This document shows, piece by piece, positions 36,089 through 47,334 of a stretch of 64,000 nt of DNA. A program made the translations under genes and the position numbers. Origin of the DNA: Halobaculum limi (GTDB lineage Archaea; Halobacteriota; Halobacteria; Halobacteriales; Haloferacaceae); the NCBI RefSeq assembly GCF_029490015.1, contig NZ_CP120468.1:2108001-2172000 (forward strand). Direction: 5' to 3'. The stretch's first letter is position 1, and the number at the start of each line of letters is the position of its first letter. The notes beneath the pieces are model-generated. The model made no database searches. It was not told the DNA's origin and saw only the letters and a program-made list of their open reading frames with translations.

Positions 36089-37838
36089 CGTCGTCACCTC
36101 CGTCGGCCGAATCGGTTGTCGGTGTCGCGGCACCGCCATCAGCCACCGCCGCCGCACCACGGTCGGTGGTGGCTACCGCCTCCGTGAGTCGGGGCAGCAC
36201 TTCGAAGAGGTCGCCCTCGATGAAGTAGTCACACCAGTCGCGGATTCGCGCTTCCGGGTCGGTGTTGATGGCGATGATGGTGTCGGCCTCGTCACACCCG
36301 ACCTTGTGCTGGACCGCCCCGGAGATGCCGGCGGCGATGTACACCGTGGGCTTGACCACCTGCCCCGTCTCACCGATCTGCCGGTCCTCGTGGGTGTACT
36401 GTTCGACGTGGCCCGCGAACTCGTACGACCCGGTGACGATGCCGCGAGAGACGCCCACGTCGGCGTCTTCGAACGCCGCCGCGAGGTCGACTGCGAGTTC
36501 GACCCCGCGGGTCGGGTTCGTGCCGATGCCGCGTCCGACGGCCACCACCACGTCGTGGCCCGAGAGGTCGACGCCGCTGTCGAGGCGGTCGAAGTCGGTG
36601 ACCTGGACGCGGAACCAGTCGTCGTCGAGGGGCAAGTCGTGTTCGACGACGAGGCCCTCGCGGGTCGGATCCGGGTCGGGCACCTCGAAACTTCCCGGAA
36701 TCACCGACCCGCCCTGCGGGTGGAACTCGCGGTCGGGGTTGTCCAGACAGAGGATGGTCGAGTACTCGAACCCCGAGAAGTCGGGGCGTTTCATGTGTAA
36801 TACGCGCTCGAAGGTGCGTTGTGACCCCGCCTCGCCTGTCTTCACCGGATTCGAGATGCGGGCGTCCTCGATGAACAGGCCCGAGCAGTCGGACGCCAAC
36901 CCGGAATCGAGTTCTGCCTGTACCTGCGCGGAGAGGTCGCGACCGTTGTTCGTCGCCGGAAACAGCACGTACCGCGGTTCGTCGTAGTCGCGCCAGTCGG
37001 CGTCGCGGGGCGGAGACGGCTCCCGGTCCTCGCTACGTGCGGGCGTCACCGCGCCCCAGCGAGCCATATCTGCGAATAGTTCGGTGTAGGGCTTGTGGAG
37101 GAACCGGGAGAGGCGTTCGTCCTCGTGGTAGACGACGACGTCCGCACCGCAGGCGATGCACTCGTCGGCGTGGCGCGCCACGTCGTCGCCGATGAGGACC
37201 GCGACGACTCGCTCCGGGTCGTCGTCCGCGCCGACGTACGCCTCGTTGTACTCGTCCGTCAGGTCCCGCGCCTTCCCGAGCAGTTCTCGCGAGACGGAGA
37301 GGAGGTAACCCGCTTGCGTCTCGCAGTACACCCACATATCGCCGAAGGTCCCGTCGGGGAGGGCCCTGACGTGGCGCTTGTCGGCGGTCGGGTGGTCGAG
37401 GTCCGGGTGGCGCTCCTCGGGCGACGCACGCTCTGTTCCCTCATCGCTCACGCCGTCCTCCGAGTCGTCGACCGAGTCGAGTCGCCGCTCGATGAGTCGG
37501 ACCACTGTGTCGCGGTTCTCGCCGGATTGCTCCTCGTCGCGGAGCGACCGCAGGTGCGCTGGGTCGTCGATCTCACGGAGGCGATTGCCAATCTCCGCGA
37601 GGCTCATCTCGGCGAGGTCGACGTCGCCGGTTGCGTCTTCGTCATCACCCGTGTCGTCCTCCTCGGCGGCGACCGCTTCCAGACGGCTCTGGATCACCGT
37701 GATCACTGCGTCGCGGTCACGACCATCTCGTTCGGCCGCCAGTAGCGCCTCCAACTCGGCGGTGTCGTCGATAGCCCGCACCTTCGGCCCGAGTTCGGCG
37801 ATGTCGAACTCGCCGGGGTCGATGTCGGGCATCGTCAC
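36081..37838 (-). CDS. etfA: Electron transfer flavoprotein alpha subunit with extra N-terminal repeats
   Basis: This ~585-residue EtfA/FixB is much longer than the usual ~320. Residues 13-56 and 80-123 are two aligned 44-residue helical repeats (19 identities), joined by an acidic linker. The central part has VYCETQAGYLLSVSRELLGKA like EtfA, and the C-terminal FAD-binding domain keeps GRGIGTNPTRGVELA, RQIGETGQVVKPTVYI and AAGISGAVQHKVG. It is the alpha half of ETF, receiving electrons from acyl-CoA dehydrogenases. GTG 37838 (GTGA overlap with etfB) or ATG 37832 may start it. The role of the repeats is unknown. Confidence 0.93.
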   Translation of the reverse strand: MTMPDIDPGEFDIAELGPKVRAIDDTAELEALLAAERDGRDRDAVITVIQSRLEAVAAEEDDTGDDEDATGDVDLAEMSLAEIGNRLREIDDPAHLRSLRDEEQSGENRDTVVRLIERRLDSVDDSEDGVSDEGTERASPEERHPDLDHPTADKRHVRALPDGTFGDMWVYCETQAGYLLSVSRELLGKARDLTDEYNEAYVGADDDPERVVAVLIGDDVARHADECIACGADVVVYHEDERLSRFLHKPYTELFADMARWGAVTPARSEDREPSPPRDADWRDYDEPRYVLFPATNNGRDLSAQVQAELDSGLASDCSGLFIEDARISNPVKTGEAGSQRTFERVLHMKRPDFSGFEYSTILCLDNPDREFHPQGGSVIPGSFEVPDPDPTREGLVVEHDLPLDDDWFRVQVTDFDRLDSGVDLSGHDVVVAVGRGIGTNPTRGVELAVDLAAAFEDADVGVSRGIVTGSYEFAGHVEQYTHEDRQIGETGQVVKPTVYIAAGISGAVQHKVGCDEADTIIAINTDPEARIRDWCDYFIEGDLFEVLPRLTEAVATTDRGAAAVADGGAATPTTDSADGGDDDE

Positions 37839-38686
37839 GCACCTCCGGTGAACGGCGACAGTTCGTCCGTAACCGCCGCGAACGCCTCGTCGTCGGCCAG
37901 GTCGACGACAGTCGCCTCACGCTCTGCCGGCGCGCGTGGGATCGGATCGACCGACGAGACGATAGTCGGCGACCCGTCGAGTCCGACGTAGTCGGGGTCG
38001 AGGTTCAGGTCGGTGTGGTCCCAGACGGTGACGTGGTCGTCGATAGACGCCGCTCGCTCCCGGGCGTCGGCCCGCAGTCGCTTGCGCTCCAGTCGGTCCC
38101 GCGCCGTTCGATACGACGGTTGGAACTCGGGATCAGCGACGACGACGGCCGGGAGCGACGCCTCCACCGTCTCTATCTCGGTGTGGTCACCCTCGACGAG
38201 TCGTTTCGCCCGCAGCGTTCCAGCGTCGGGGTCGGCGTCGAGTGCGACGACGTGAGTGACGATGGGGATATCCAGACACCAACACGTCTGGAGGCCGGTG
38301 TGGCCTGTCTCGCCGTCCGCCGTCTTGAACCCGGCCAGAACCACGTCGGGTGTGCCGAGTCGCTCGATGGCCGTCGCGAGCGTGATGGCGGTCGCCCACG
38401 TGTCGGCGGCGGCGAACTCGCGGTCGGAGACGAGGTAGCAGTCGTCGGCGTACACCGACTCCATCGCCTCCTGCAACACCGACTCGTACCCCGGTGGACC
38501 CATACTCACCACGCTCGTTCGCCCGCCGTGTCGAACCCGTAGTTGCAACGCCGCGCGAAGCGCGTGTTCGTCGTTCGGGTTCATCACCGTCGGGGTGTTT
38601 CCACGTTCGAGGTGGCCCTCCTCGTCGAACGACACCTTCCCCTCCCGGAAGTCGGGGACGCCCTTGGTCAGCACGACTGTGTGCAT
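37835..38686 (-). CDS. etfB: Electron transfer flavoprotein beta subunit
   Basis: This 283-residue protein starts MHTVVLTKGVPDF and has GNTPTVMNPNDEHALRAAL, VSMGPPGYESVLQEAM, and the signature VVLAGFKTADGETGHTGLQTCWCLDI of EtfB/FixA. It forms the AMP/FAD-binding heterodimer with EtfA. A TATA-like CTATATC sits about 35-40 bp upstream of the ATG. It heads the operon etfB-etfA-fixC. Confidence 0.95.
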   Translation of the reverse strand: MHTVVLTKGVPDFREGKVSFDEEGHLERGNTPTVMNPNDEHALRAALQLRVRHGGRTSVVSMGPPGYESVLQEAMESVYADDCYLVSDREFAAADTWATAITLATAIERLGTPDVVLAGFKTADGETGHTGLQTCWCLDIPIVTHVVALDADPDAGTLRAKRLVEGDHTEIETVEASLPAVVVADPEFQPSYRTARDRLERKRLRADARERAASIDDHVTVWDHTDLNLDPDYVGLDGSPTIVSSVDPIPRAPAEREATVVDLADDEAFAAVTDELSPFTGGA

Positions 38687-38800
38687 TGGTAACTCGGTAC
38701 AAATGTCGGAGGTCACAGATATAGCGTTTCCTCAGAATGTCAGAACGCGAAATGCACTGTAGGGCCGCCTGATAGCCCGAAAATGACGTTTGGTGATCGA

Positions 38801-41521
<2,721 letters not shown>

Positions 41522-41570
41522 GCGGCCGTCGAGAACGGCGGGGCGGGGTCACGACGCTCGCGAGCGCTGA

Positions 41571-41576
41571 CTTAAT
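41571..41576 (+). promoter_or_regulatory. TATA-like element of the DUF456 gene
   Basis: CTTAAT is 25-30 bp before the ATG at 41601. Confidence 0.35.
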
Positions 41577-41600
41577 GCCCGCTGTGACCGTGTACGGTGT

Positions 41601-42092
41601 ATGGTCGAGCTTGTGACGCTGGCGGCGCTCGCCTTCCTCCTCGGCGGTATCGTCGGCAGCGTGTTGCCGATGGTGCCTGCCGGTGGTCTGTCGCTCGTCG
41701 GCGTCGCCCTGTACTTCTTCGCCGGCCCGTCCGAGGGGCCGCGACTCGGACTGCTGGCGTTTCTTGTCCTCGCGGGCGTAGCGGTAGCGACGGTCGCAGT
41801 CGAGCATTTGAGCGGCGCGCTGGCGTCGAAAGCCGGCGGCGCGGAGACGTCGACGATGATCCTCGCGGCGGTCGCCTCGCTGGTGTTGTTCTTCGTGTTG
41901 GGACCGCTCGGCATCGTCGTCGGCACGGCGCTGACCGTCCTCGGCGCAGAACTGTACGCCGGAAAGGAACCGGAAGCGGCCGCGCGTGCAGCGGTGTACA
42001 CCGTCGCCGGTCTCCTGGCGTCGACGGTCGCCCAGTTCGCGCTGACGCTGTCTATCCTCATCGGCTTCCTCGTCGTCGTGTTCGTGGTGTAG
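41601..42092 (+). CDS. DUF456 membrane protein
   Basis: This 163-residue protein has four or five spans and matches DUF456: VGSVLPMVPAGGLSLVGVALYFF, then FLVLAGVAVATVAVEHLSGALASKAGG and GPLGIVVGTALTVLGAELYAGKEPEAAARAAVYTVAG. No function is established. It is short and hydrophobic, with the charged GKEPEAA loop conserved in the family. It converges with the amidase gene (34-bp gap). Confidence 0.9.
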   Translation: MVELVTLAALAFLLGGIVGSVLPMVPAGGLSLVGVALYFFAGPSEGPRLGLLAFLVLAGVAVATVAVEHLSGALASKAGGAETSTMILAAVASLVLFFVLGPLGIVVGTALTVLGAELYAGKEPEAAARAAVYTVAGLLASTVAQFALTLSILIGFLVVVFVV

Positions 42093-42126
42093 GCCACACT
42101 GACGGCCCCTGCGAACCGCCGACCGA

Positions 42127-43515
42127 CTACGACGACGCTTCGAACACACTCGCCACCTGTAGCGCACGCTCGTCGTCGCCACGGGGAGCGACGACTTGCA
42201 CGCCGACCGGCTTACCGTGGACGTCGCCACAGGGAACCGTCACGGCCGGGTGGCCGGTGCAGTTGAAGGGGGCTGTGTTCGCCAACACCTCGCCAGGCGT
42301 CGCCGTCGCCTGCGGGCCGTCACCGACCGCGTCGAACGCCGGTGCTGGCATCGGCGTCGTCGGGGTCACGAGTACGTCTACCTCGTCGAGACACGCCTGC
42401 GTTCGGCGGGAGAGACGGCGGCGCGCGCGCCACGCGTCGGCGTACGCGTCCGTCTCGGTCAGCGCCTGTCCCGTCTCCCACAGTCGGCGCACGCGGTTGG
42501 GAAGGTCCAAGTCGCGCAGATCCGCTTGGAACGGTGACTCCGACGCCGGACCGCCAGCGACGCCGAACGTCGGCGTCGACTCGTCGTGGGTGGCGGCGAA
42601 CTCGGTGAGCGTGTGAATCTGGTTGACTACCTCGGCCGTCTCGTGTTCGGGAAACGCACACCGCCGGACGGTCGTGCCCGGTCGCTCGGCCATCAGCGTC
42701 GTCGCACGCTCGAACACCGCCGCGACGCGCCTGTCTGCGGCCTCGACGAACGACTCGGGCACACCGACACGGAGGCGACCAGGTGGTTCCGCCACCGCAT
42801 CGCTTGTCGTGGTCTGGGCAGTCGCTCCCGTCGCCGGGCCGACGGGGTCGTCACCCGAGATGGTATCGAGCGTCCGTGCGGCCGTCTCCACGTCGCTCGC
42901 GACGACGCCGACGTGGTCGAGCGTCGGCGCGAGGTCGAGGACGCCCGTCCGTGGCACGCGGTCGTACGTCGGCTTCACGCCGACGACGCCACAGAACGCC
43001 GCCGGCACCCGGACGCTCCCGCCGGTGTCGGTGCCGAGCGCCGCGTCCGCGAGGCCGCCCGCGACCGCGGCGGCCGACCCACTAGAAGAGCCACCCGGAA
43101 CTGCGCCGTCGACGGCGGGGTTCAGCGTCCGCCCGGCGCGACACGCTTCACCGGTGACACCGAGTGCGAGCGCGTCCATCCGGGTCGACCCGACGAGTGT
43201 CGCGCCCGCCGCACGAAGTCGCTCGACGACTGTCGCGTCGGCGTCCGGCGACCAGAGGTCGTCTCCCGTTCCGGCGCGGTGGGTCACGCCCGCGACGGCG
43301 ACGTTGTCCTTCGTCGCGACGCGGAGGCCATCGAGTGGACCGCCCGGAACTGACGAGGCGGTGATTGGCGTCGCGAACGCGTCGTACGGGTCCGACCGGT
43401 CGACCGGAACCGCACGGTCGAACGCCGGCGCGGTGTCGTCACCCGCGAGGGCCTGGGCTTGCTCCGCGTATCGCCGCGCCCGTTCGTCGGCGGTCGTCGG
43501 TCGCTGGTCGGTCAC
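42127..43515 (-). CDS. Amidase (amidase-signature family)
   Basis: This 462-residue protein carries the Ser-cisSer-Lys triad layout: Lys in ATKDNVAVAGV, the GGSSSGSAAAVAGG segment, and the nucleophilic Ser in GTDTGGSVRVPAAFCG. It resembles GatA-type amidases, but no gatB/C is close, so hydrolysis of a small amide is more likely than tRNA amidation. I start at GTG 43515; a TTG at 43542 would add nine residues. It follows BKACE on the same strand with a 66-bp gap. Confidence 0.9.
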   Translation of the reverse strand: MTDQRPTTADERARRYAEQAQALAGDDTAPAFDRAVPVDRSDPYDAFATPITASSVPGGPLDGLRVATKDNVAVAGVTHRAGTGDDLWSPDADATVVERLRAAGATLVGSTRMDALALGVTGEACRAGRTLNPAVDGAVPGGSSSGSAAAVAGGLADAALGTDTGGSVRVPAAFCGVVGVKPTYDRVPRTGVLDLAPTLDHVGVVASDVETAARTLDTISGDDPVGPATGATAQTTTSDAVAEPPGRLRVGVPESFVEAADRRVAAVFERATTLMAERPGTTVRRCAFPEHETAEVVNQIHTLTEFAATHDESTPTFGVAGGPASESPFQADLRDLDLPNRVRRLWETGQALTETDAYADAWRARRRLSRRTQACLDEVDVLVTPTTPMPAPAFDAVGDGPQATATPGEVLANTAPFNCTGHPAVTVPCGDVHGKPVGVQVVAPRGDDERALQVASVFEASS

Positions 43516-43581
43516 GGCTGGAGCCTTCGCCCACGGAGTCAAAGGCGTTCTGGCGGCCGGACTCTCGCCGCTATCGCTCGG

Positions 43582-44427
43582 TCAGCGCCGTGATTCGACG
43601 CCGAGGAGGTCGCGTGCCTCGGGGGGCGTCGCGACTGGTCGCCCGAGTTCCTCGGCGAGTCTGACCGTCCGAGCAACCAGCGCTTCGTTGCTCGCGAGTT
43701 CCCCCTTTTGCAGGTAGCTGTTGTCTTCGAGGCCGACGCGGACGTGCCCGCCGAGCAGCATCGCGTGGGTTGTCAACGGGAGTTGGTGCGGACCGAACCC
43801 GATGACGTTGAACTCCGCGCCGTCGGGCAACTGGTCGACCATCCGCTGGAGGTTCGCGGGCGACGGCGGCGAGAGGGTGCCCGGACCGAAGATGAGGTTG
43901 AGGTACGGCGGCGCTTCGAGGTCGTCGAGGATGCGGAACGACTCGTTGAGGTGGCCGTTGTTGAACACTTCCAACTCCGGTTTGATCCCTCGCTCGCGCA
44001 TCTCGGCGTGGAGGCCGTCGATGGTGTCGCGGGTGTTCTCGCTCGTGAGGCGGCGACCGCGGTTCATCGGCCCCATATCGAGGCTCGCCATCTCCGGCGC
44101 GGGGTCGGTTCGAAGCGGTTCCGCGCGGAGGGCGTCGGGCGCGGCGGTGCCGCCCGTCGAGTGCTGAACGATCACGTCGTCGGTCGCGTCGCGGACGGCG
44201 TCGGTGACCGCTTGAAACCGCTCGGTCGAGAACGCCCGTTCGCCGTTGTCGCGGCGCGCGTGCAGGTGGACGACTGCTGCGCCAGCCTCTTCGACGGCAG
44301 CGGCGGCCGCCGCTATCTCTGCGGGCGTCTCCGGGAGGTCGGGGTGTGCCTCTTTCCCCTGAATCCCGCCGGTGAGCGCCGCCGTGACGACGACTGGCTT
44401 GCCGTCGAGGTACTCTTGATACGTCAT
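43582..44427 (-). CDS. BKACE-family beta-keto acid cleavage enzyme (DUF849)
   Basis: This 281-residue protein is a BKACE/3-keto-5-aminohexanoate cleavage enzyme: PVVVTAALTGGIQGKEAHPDLP, VVHLHARRDNGERAF with the His-x-His zinc ligands, QHSTGGTAAP, MGPMNRGRR, and HAMLLGGHVRVGLEDNSYL. The family cleaves beta-keto acids with acetyl-CoA to acetoacetate and an acyl-CoA. The natural substrate of this one is unknown. It overlaps the small Cys-rich gene upstream by 4 bp (ATGA). Confidence 0.92.
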   Translation of the reverse strand: MTYQEYLDGKPVVVTAALTGGIQGKEAHPDLPETPAEIAAAAAAVEEAGAAVVHLHARRDNGERAFSTERFQAVTDAVRDATDDVIVQHSTGGTAAPDALRAEPLRTDPAPEMASLDMGPMNRGRRLTSENTRDTIDGLHAEMRERGIKPELEVFNNGHLNESFRILDDLEAPPYLNLIFGPGTLSPPSPANLQRMVDQLPDGAEFNVIGFGPHQLPLTTHAMLLGGHVRVGLEDNSYLQKGELASNEALVARTVRLAEELGRPVATPPEARDLLGVESRR

Positions 44428-44618
44428 TCGTCCCACGCGAGGCCGGCGTCTTCGCGGAATATTTCGCAGTCCGCCTCCGGGTCGAGATCGTACCGCTCGT
44501 TGCAGATGTCGGCGTGGACTGGTTGGACGAACTCCTCGGTGACGGTGCAGAACGCGCGGGCCGTCTCGAACTCACGGTCGCCGTGGGCGTCGCGATACTC
44601 CAGATGTGGGCAGGTCAT
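44424..44618 (-). CDS. Small four-Cys protein coupled to BKACE
   Basis: This 64-residue protein starts MTCPHLEYRDAHGDREFET and has Cys3, Cys24, Cys39 and Cys51 (approximate), spaced as single cysteines in an acidic protein. These could bind a metal. Its stop overlaps the start of BKACE (ATGA), so it is translated before and with it. I recognise it only as a conserved haloarchaeal type. Any role in delivering or regulating the beta-keto acid enzyme is speculation. Confidence 0.65.
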   Translation of the reverse strand: MTCPHLEYRDAHGDREFETARAFCTVTEEFVQPVHADICNERYDLDPEADCEIFREDAGLAWDE

Positions 44619-44761
44619 ACGGGCACATCGAGGCCCATCGGCATCAACCCGTGCGTCGGGGAACACCTCGTCTCTCGCCAGGTTCCCGGACCGCGGTCGA
44701 CGCTGCGCCCTCCCTATCGAAAGCTTCCTTACCGTATCGTCGGTAGGCGGGGACCACACCA

Positions 44762-46630
44762 ATGGCCGGACAGACACCCAACCGGAGTCCACCGGATGGC
44801 GGCGACTCGAGCGCCGACCACGACCACGACGACGGCGTGCTCTCGGATCACCTCTCGACGGACGAAGTGTACCAGCGCGTCGTCGCCGACGCCGACCACG
44901 AGGTCACCTCGGGGACCCGGGAACTGTTCTTCAGCGCCCTGGCTGCCGGATTCGCGATCACAGTGACGTTCCTCCTGTACGCGTCGGTCACGGCGACTGC
45001 GGACACGAAGTTCGTCGGCGTCCTGCTGTACCCGCTGGGGTTCATCTACATCATCATCGGCGGCTACCAACTGTACACAGAGAACACGCTGCCGCCGGTC
45101 GCGCTGACGCTCGAACGACTGGCGTCGGTGCCGACGCTGGTTCGCCACTGGCTGATCGTACTCTCGGGCAACTTCGTCGGCGGCGGCCTCGGCGCGGTCG
45201 CACTCGCGTACGGTGGGATATTCGACGCCGCGACCGCAGAAGTCGCGATGGGGTTCGCACGGAAGGGGATCGCCACGCCTGCGGTCGATCTGTTCTTCAA
45301 AGCGGCGTTCGCCGGCCTGATCGTCGCCGGCGTCGTCTGGATCAACTTCGCCGCGCGCGACACTGTCTCCAGACTCCTCGTAGTGTATCTCGCGTTCCTC
45401 GCGATCCCGATGGGGAACCTGTTTCACGTCGTCGTCTCGTTCACCGAGGTCGTCTACCTGGCGCTCGTCGCGGGCGTGAACCCGATTCCGGCGCTCGGTG
45501 GGTTCGTCCTGCCGGTCCTCTTGGGGAACACGCTCGGTGGGGTGCTGCTGGTGACGGTGGTCAACTACTACCAGACCTCCGACCGGCGGCTCCAGATCGG
45601 CCGCTTCCAGAAGGTTCGTCGCCTCTCGGTCCGCGAGTGGCTGGCGGGGCCGCTCGCCGGTCGCTCGTACGTGCCGGTGGTCGACACCGTCGAAGAGATC
45701 GTTCGCGATCCGGAGTCGTACCGGATCCTCGTTCCGATCGGCAATCCGCGTACCGAGACCGGGGTGGTTCGACTGGCGTGCCAACTCGCGAGCAGCCACC
45801 GCAAGGGGAAGGTCCACGTCGTTCACGTCGTCCAGGCACCCCGCCGGTGGTCACCCGAAGCCGAGAGCCAGCAGCGTGCGCGGGTCACGGCAGAGTCCGA
45901 CCGACTTCTCGAAAACGCCCGCGAGATCGGTGCCAAACACGACGTCACCCTCGAGACGTCGACCGTCGTCACACCGCGCTCGTTCGAGGAGGTGTTCACG
46001 CTGGCCCGGCGGACCAGCCCCGATCTGGTGTTGATGGGCTGGGACAGACGGGCGCTGTGGAGTTCCGCTCGTGCCGAACGGCCGCTGGCGGAACTGACAA
46101 ACCGGCTGCCGTGCGACTTCCTCGTCGCCAACGACCGCGGCCTCGACGCCTCTCGCGTGCTGGTTCCGACCGCTGGCGGGCCCGACTCGGATCTCAACGC
46201 CGAAGTGGCGCTGGCGCTCCAGGAAGTCGCGAACGCGGAGATAGAACTCCTGCACGTCGTCGAGGACGCGGCCGACGAACCCGCCGGCGAGGCGTTCCTC
46301 CGGGAGTGGGCTACGGAGCGCGGGTTGGAGGACGCGACGATCACCGTCGCCTCCGGCGACGTCGAACCGGCGATCGCGAGCGCCGCAACCGACAGTACGA
46401 TGCTGATGCTGGGAGCGACCGAACAGGGTCTCCTCTCGCGGTTGGTGCAGAACTCGCTCCACCTCGACGTCATCGACGACGTCGACTGCTCGGTGCTGCT
46501 GGCGGAGCGCCCGACGAGACGGTCGATTCGTGACAGGCTGGTCGGCCGCCCGAACCGTGACAGGTACCCGGCGCGAGCGTTCCGTGACCGCACCGCGGGG
46601 CAGACTCCGACGGAGCAGAAAGACGACTGA
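44762..46630 (+). CDS. Formate/nitrite-type transporter fused to two USP domains
   Basis: This 622-residue protein has an FNT (FocA/NirC-like) pore domain (about 35-290) with six spans: SGTRELFFSALAAGFAITVTFLL, LSGNFVGGGLGAVALAY, FFKAAFAGLIVAGVVWI, IPMGNLFHVVVSFTEV and LLGNTLGGVLLVTVVNYYQ. This is followed by two universal stress protein domains (about 319-455 and 462-597), starting SYRILVPIG and SRVLVPTAG. FNT channels move formate, nitrite, hydrosulfide or acetate. The USP tail may sense ATP or stress and gate the pore; this is inference. It is a single-gene unit. Confidence 0.93.
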   Translation: MAGQTPNRSPPDGGDSSADHDHDDGVLSDHLSTDEVYQRVVADADHEVTSGTRELFFSALAAGFAITVTFLLYASVTATADTKFVGVLLYPLGFIYIIIGGYQLYTENTLPPVALTLERLASVPTLVRHWLIVLSGNFVGGGLGAVALAYGGIFDAATAEVAMGFARKGIATPAVDLFFKAAFAGLIVAGVVWINFAARDTVSRLLVVYLAFLAIPMGNLFHVVVSFTEVVYLALVAGVNPIPALGGFVLPVLLGNTLGGVLLVTVVNYYQTSDRRLQIGRFQKVRRLSVREWLAGPLAGRSYVPVVDTVEEIVRDPESYRILVPIGNPRTETGVVRLACQLASSHRKGKVHVVHVVQAPRRWSPEAESQQRARVTAESDRLLENAREIGAKHDVTLETSTVVTPRSFEEVFTLARRTSPDLVLMGWDRRALWSSARAERPLAELTNRLPCDFLVANDRGLDASRVLVPTAGGPDSDLNAEVALALQEVANAEIELLHVVEDAADEPAGEAFLREWATERGLEDATITVASGDVEPAIASAATDSTMLMLGATEQGLLSRLVQNSLHLDVIDDVDCSVLLAERPTRRSIRDRLVGRPNRDRYPARAFRDRTAGQTPTEQKDD

Positions 46631-46718
46631 TCCGTCGACCGCGGGGCACACTGCGTTCGACGGCTCACTCCGCTGGACTGGGAGCGATCTCGCTGGTCGA
46701 CGGTGCCCTGCGTCGCGC

Positions 46719-47105
46719 TTACGCCAACACCACGCCGTCGAATGACCCGGTCAAGACGAGTTCGCCGGCGACGTGGCAGGCGACGCTGGCTTCGACGTCG
46801 GCCCGGTCGTCGCGGCGGTCGATCGCGTCGATCGTCACCTCGCACTCGACGTACTGGCCGGTGTACACCGGGCGGTGGAAGTCGTACGTCATCGTCCGTG
46901 CGAGGACGTCGAGGTCGCCGCCGATCTTCGTGGGGATCGTCGCCGTGAGCAGTCCGTGGACGAGGAGTCGCCCCTCGTCGTCGGGTCGCTCGTGATGTTC
47001 GCCGCGGTCGCCCGAGAGGTCGGCGAATGCTCGAACCTCGTCGGGCGTGAAGGTCCGCTCGTGGGTGAGGACTGCCCCTGGCTCGGGGAGGTCGGCTGGG
47101 TCCAT
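46719..47105 (-). CDS. MaoC-like hotdog dehydratase
   Basis: This 128-residue protein has MaoC/hydratase-2 features: ERTFTPDEVRAFADLSGDRGEHH (an Asp-x-x-x-x-His type catalytic pair), LLVHGLLTATIPTKIGGDLDVL, MTYDFHRPVYTGQYVECEVTI and a last strand GVVLA. It probably hydrates an enoyl-CoA; in haloarchaea such proteins take part in fatty acid or PHA metabolism. I start at MDPADLPEP (47105). It lies downstream of the amidohydrolase/HD operon on the same strand. Confidence 0.9.
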   Translation of the reverse strand: MDPADLPEPGAVLTHERTFTPDEVRAFADLSGDRGEHHERPDDEGRLLVHGLLTATIPTKIGGDLDVLARTMTYDFHRPVYTGQYVECEVTIDAIDRRDDRADVEASVACHVAGELVLTGSFDGVVLA

Positions 47106-47163
47106 ACACGTCGGCTCACGGCCGCAGGGTTTGGAGGTGTCGCCGCCGCCGGACAGCATTCTT

Positions 47164-47334
47164 TCACAGGCGGGCGCGAACCGCCGCTATCGCGGTGAAC
47201 ACGACGTAGGTGCCCACTACGTAGAACGCAAACCACCCGAGAACCGCAAGCGCGCCGCCCGATACGTTGAACGCGGTCAGGACAGCCCCCTGCAGGACTG
47301 CGAGGGCCGCGCGTGGACGGGATGCGACGCTCAC
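47164..47334 (-). CDS. 56-residue membrane protein coupled to the amidohydrolase
   Basis: This short frame (GTG 47334 to TGA 47164) encodes ASRPRAALAVLQGAVLTAF and a membrane span (ALAVLGWFAFYVVGTYVV) ending AAVRARL. Its GTG overlaps the amidohydrolase TGA (GTGA), which is the usual coupling in this genome, so I believe it is real although it is easily missed. Positive residues at both ends suit a single- or double-span protein. No family is recognised. Confidence 0.6.
   Translation of the reverse strand: MSVASRPRAALAVLQGAVLTAFNVSGGALAVLGWFAFYVVGTYVVFTAIAAVRARL

Noticed and set aside
43708-46533. 941-codon frame spanning BKACE (antisense) and the FNT-USP gene
   Set aside because: The Arg-rich product is typical of a GC-rich shadow, and both strands have good families.
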